A DNA stretch of 35,276 nt from Vibrio splendidus 12E03. GTDB lineage: Bacteria > Pseudomonadota > Gammaproteobacteria > Enterobacterales > Vibrionaceae. Made by a program: the position numbers and the translations under genes. Of this stretch, positions 35,149 to 35,276 are shown one piece after another. The notes beneath the pieces were generated by a model that had not been told where the DNA came from, ran no database searches, and saw only the letters and a program-made list of their open reading frames with translations. How positions within the stretch are numbered: the first letter of the stretch is position 1; every line of letters begins with the position of its first letter. Where the stretch lies: NCBI RefSeq assembly GCF_000272105.2, contig NZ_AJZD02000123.1:1-35276 (forward strand), given 5' to 3'.

Positions 35149-35276
35149 ATGAAAAAAAGTAAGTTACTATCCAATTTGGTGCTTTGTGCGATTGCCTTAT
35201 CACTTTTAGGATGCGGAGGTGGCAGCGGCGGTGAAAGTGCCCAAACTGGTTCTGGTGGTTCTGGTGGTTCTGGTGG
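35149..35276 (+). CDS. Lipoprotein with Gly-Ser repeats, partial (runs off the window)
   Basis: The start of a gene cut by the right edge, with 42 codons visible. The protein begins MKKSKLLSNLVLCAIALSLLGC, a signal peptide with lipobox LLGC, so it is exported and lipid-anchored at Cys22. Glycine-rich sequence follows at once (GGGSGGES), then a Gly-Ser-Gly-Gly repeat encoded by a 9-bp tandem repeat. The ATG at 35149 has GGA at a usable distance; an ATG one codon earlier is also in frame. The rest of the protein is unseen, so no function can be given. The repeat probably forms a flexible linker to a larger exported domain. Confidence 0.75.
   Translation, partial: MKKSKLLSNLVLCAIALSLLGCGGGSGGESAQTGSGGSGGSG
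35248..35276 (+). repeat. 9-bp tandem repeat in the lipoprotein gene
   Basis: Three perfect copies of GGTTCTGGT from 35248 to 35274, and a fourth copy begins at the window edge. It encodes Gly-Ser-Gly units in frame. Copy number can change by slippage without breaking the frame. Confidence 0.85.

Overview
The window looks like a chromosomal segment of a Vibrio species, possibly of the Splendidus clade. The base composition is moderate. The PykA, Mlc, CheV, YciK, SohB, YfbU, PflA/PflB and HisJQMP-type proteins all read as gamma-proteobacterial, and the DUF3360 transporter and several small outer-membrane barrels fit Vibrio. I could not run a search, so the genus rests on recalled protein families and gene neighbourhoods. 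No phage, insertion sequence, integron, tRNA, rRNA or CRISPR array was seen. This is mostly ordinary core chromosome with a few local oddities.

Layout, left to right. (1) 1-7600, sugar uptake and lower glycolysis: ptsG (+), two small outer-membrane proteins, a 29-residue YnhF-like membrane peptide, a YjjU-type patatin (+), pykA (-) and the divergent mlc repressor (+). Mlc is the known repressor of ptsG in enterobacteria, so a transporter and its probable regulator lie 5 kb apart. (2) 7767-8983: cheV, a possible 31-residue ORF and a terminator. (3) 9042-14437: the SOS mutagenesis cassette imuA-imuB-dnaE2 on the minus strand, behind a perfect LexA box. Codon 14 of dnaE2 is an in-frame TAA, although the rest of the polymerase frame is intact. 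(4) 14517-16601: divergent yciK and sohB. (5) 16685-21592: a minus-strand unit yeaG(prkA)-yeaH-spoVR, with a tandem repeat and a perfect hairpin in the first intercistronic gap. (6) 21876-23997: a MipA/OmpV-family barrel (+), a second barrel with a 35-residue membrane peptide directly behind it (-), a 55-residue ORF (-), and an 82-bp direct repeat that carries the last codons and terminator of the ompV-like gene a second time, next to yfbU. (7) 23997-31164, anaerobic pyruvate metabolism, all on the minus strand: yfbU, pflA, an LpxR-type lipid A deacylase, pflB and a DUF3360 membrane protein. The DUF3360 gene has a near-consensus FNR box and sits where focA sits in E. coli. (8) 31741-34974: a four-gene HisPJQM-type basic amino-acid ABC importer (+). 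(9) 35149 to the edge: the start of a lipoprotein gene that enters Gly-Ser-Gly repeats and runs off the window.

The points most worth a second look are the dnaE2 nonsense codon inside an otherwise intact SOS-regulated mutasome, the duplicated ompV 3' end, the DUF3360 gene as a candidate carrier tied to pyruvate formate-lyase, and four small ORFs of 29-55 codons that normal length cut-offs would miss. I did not find a clearly new multi-gene system.
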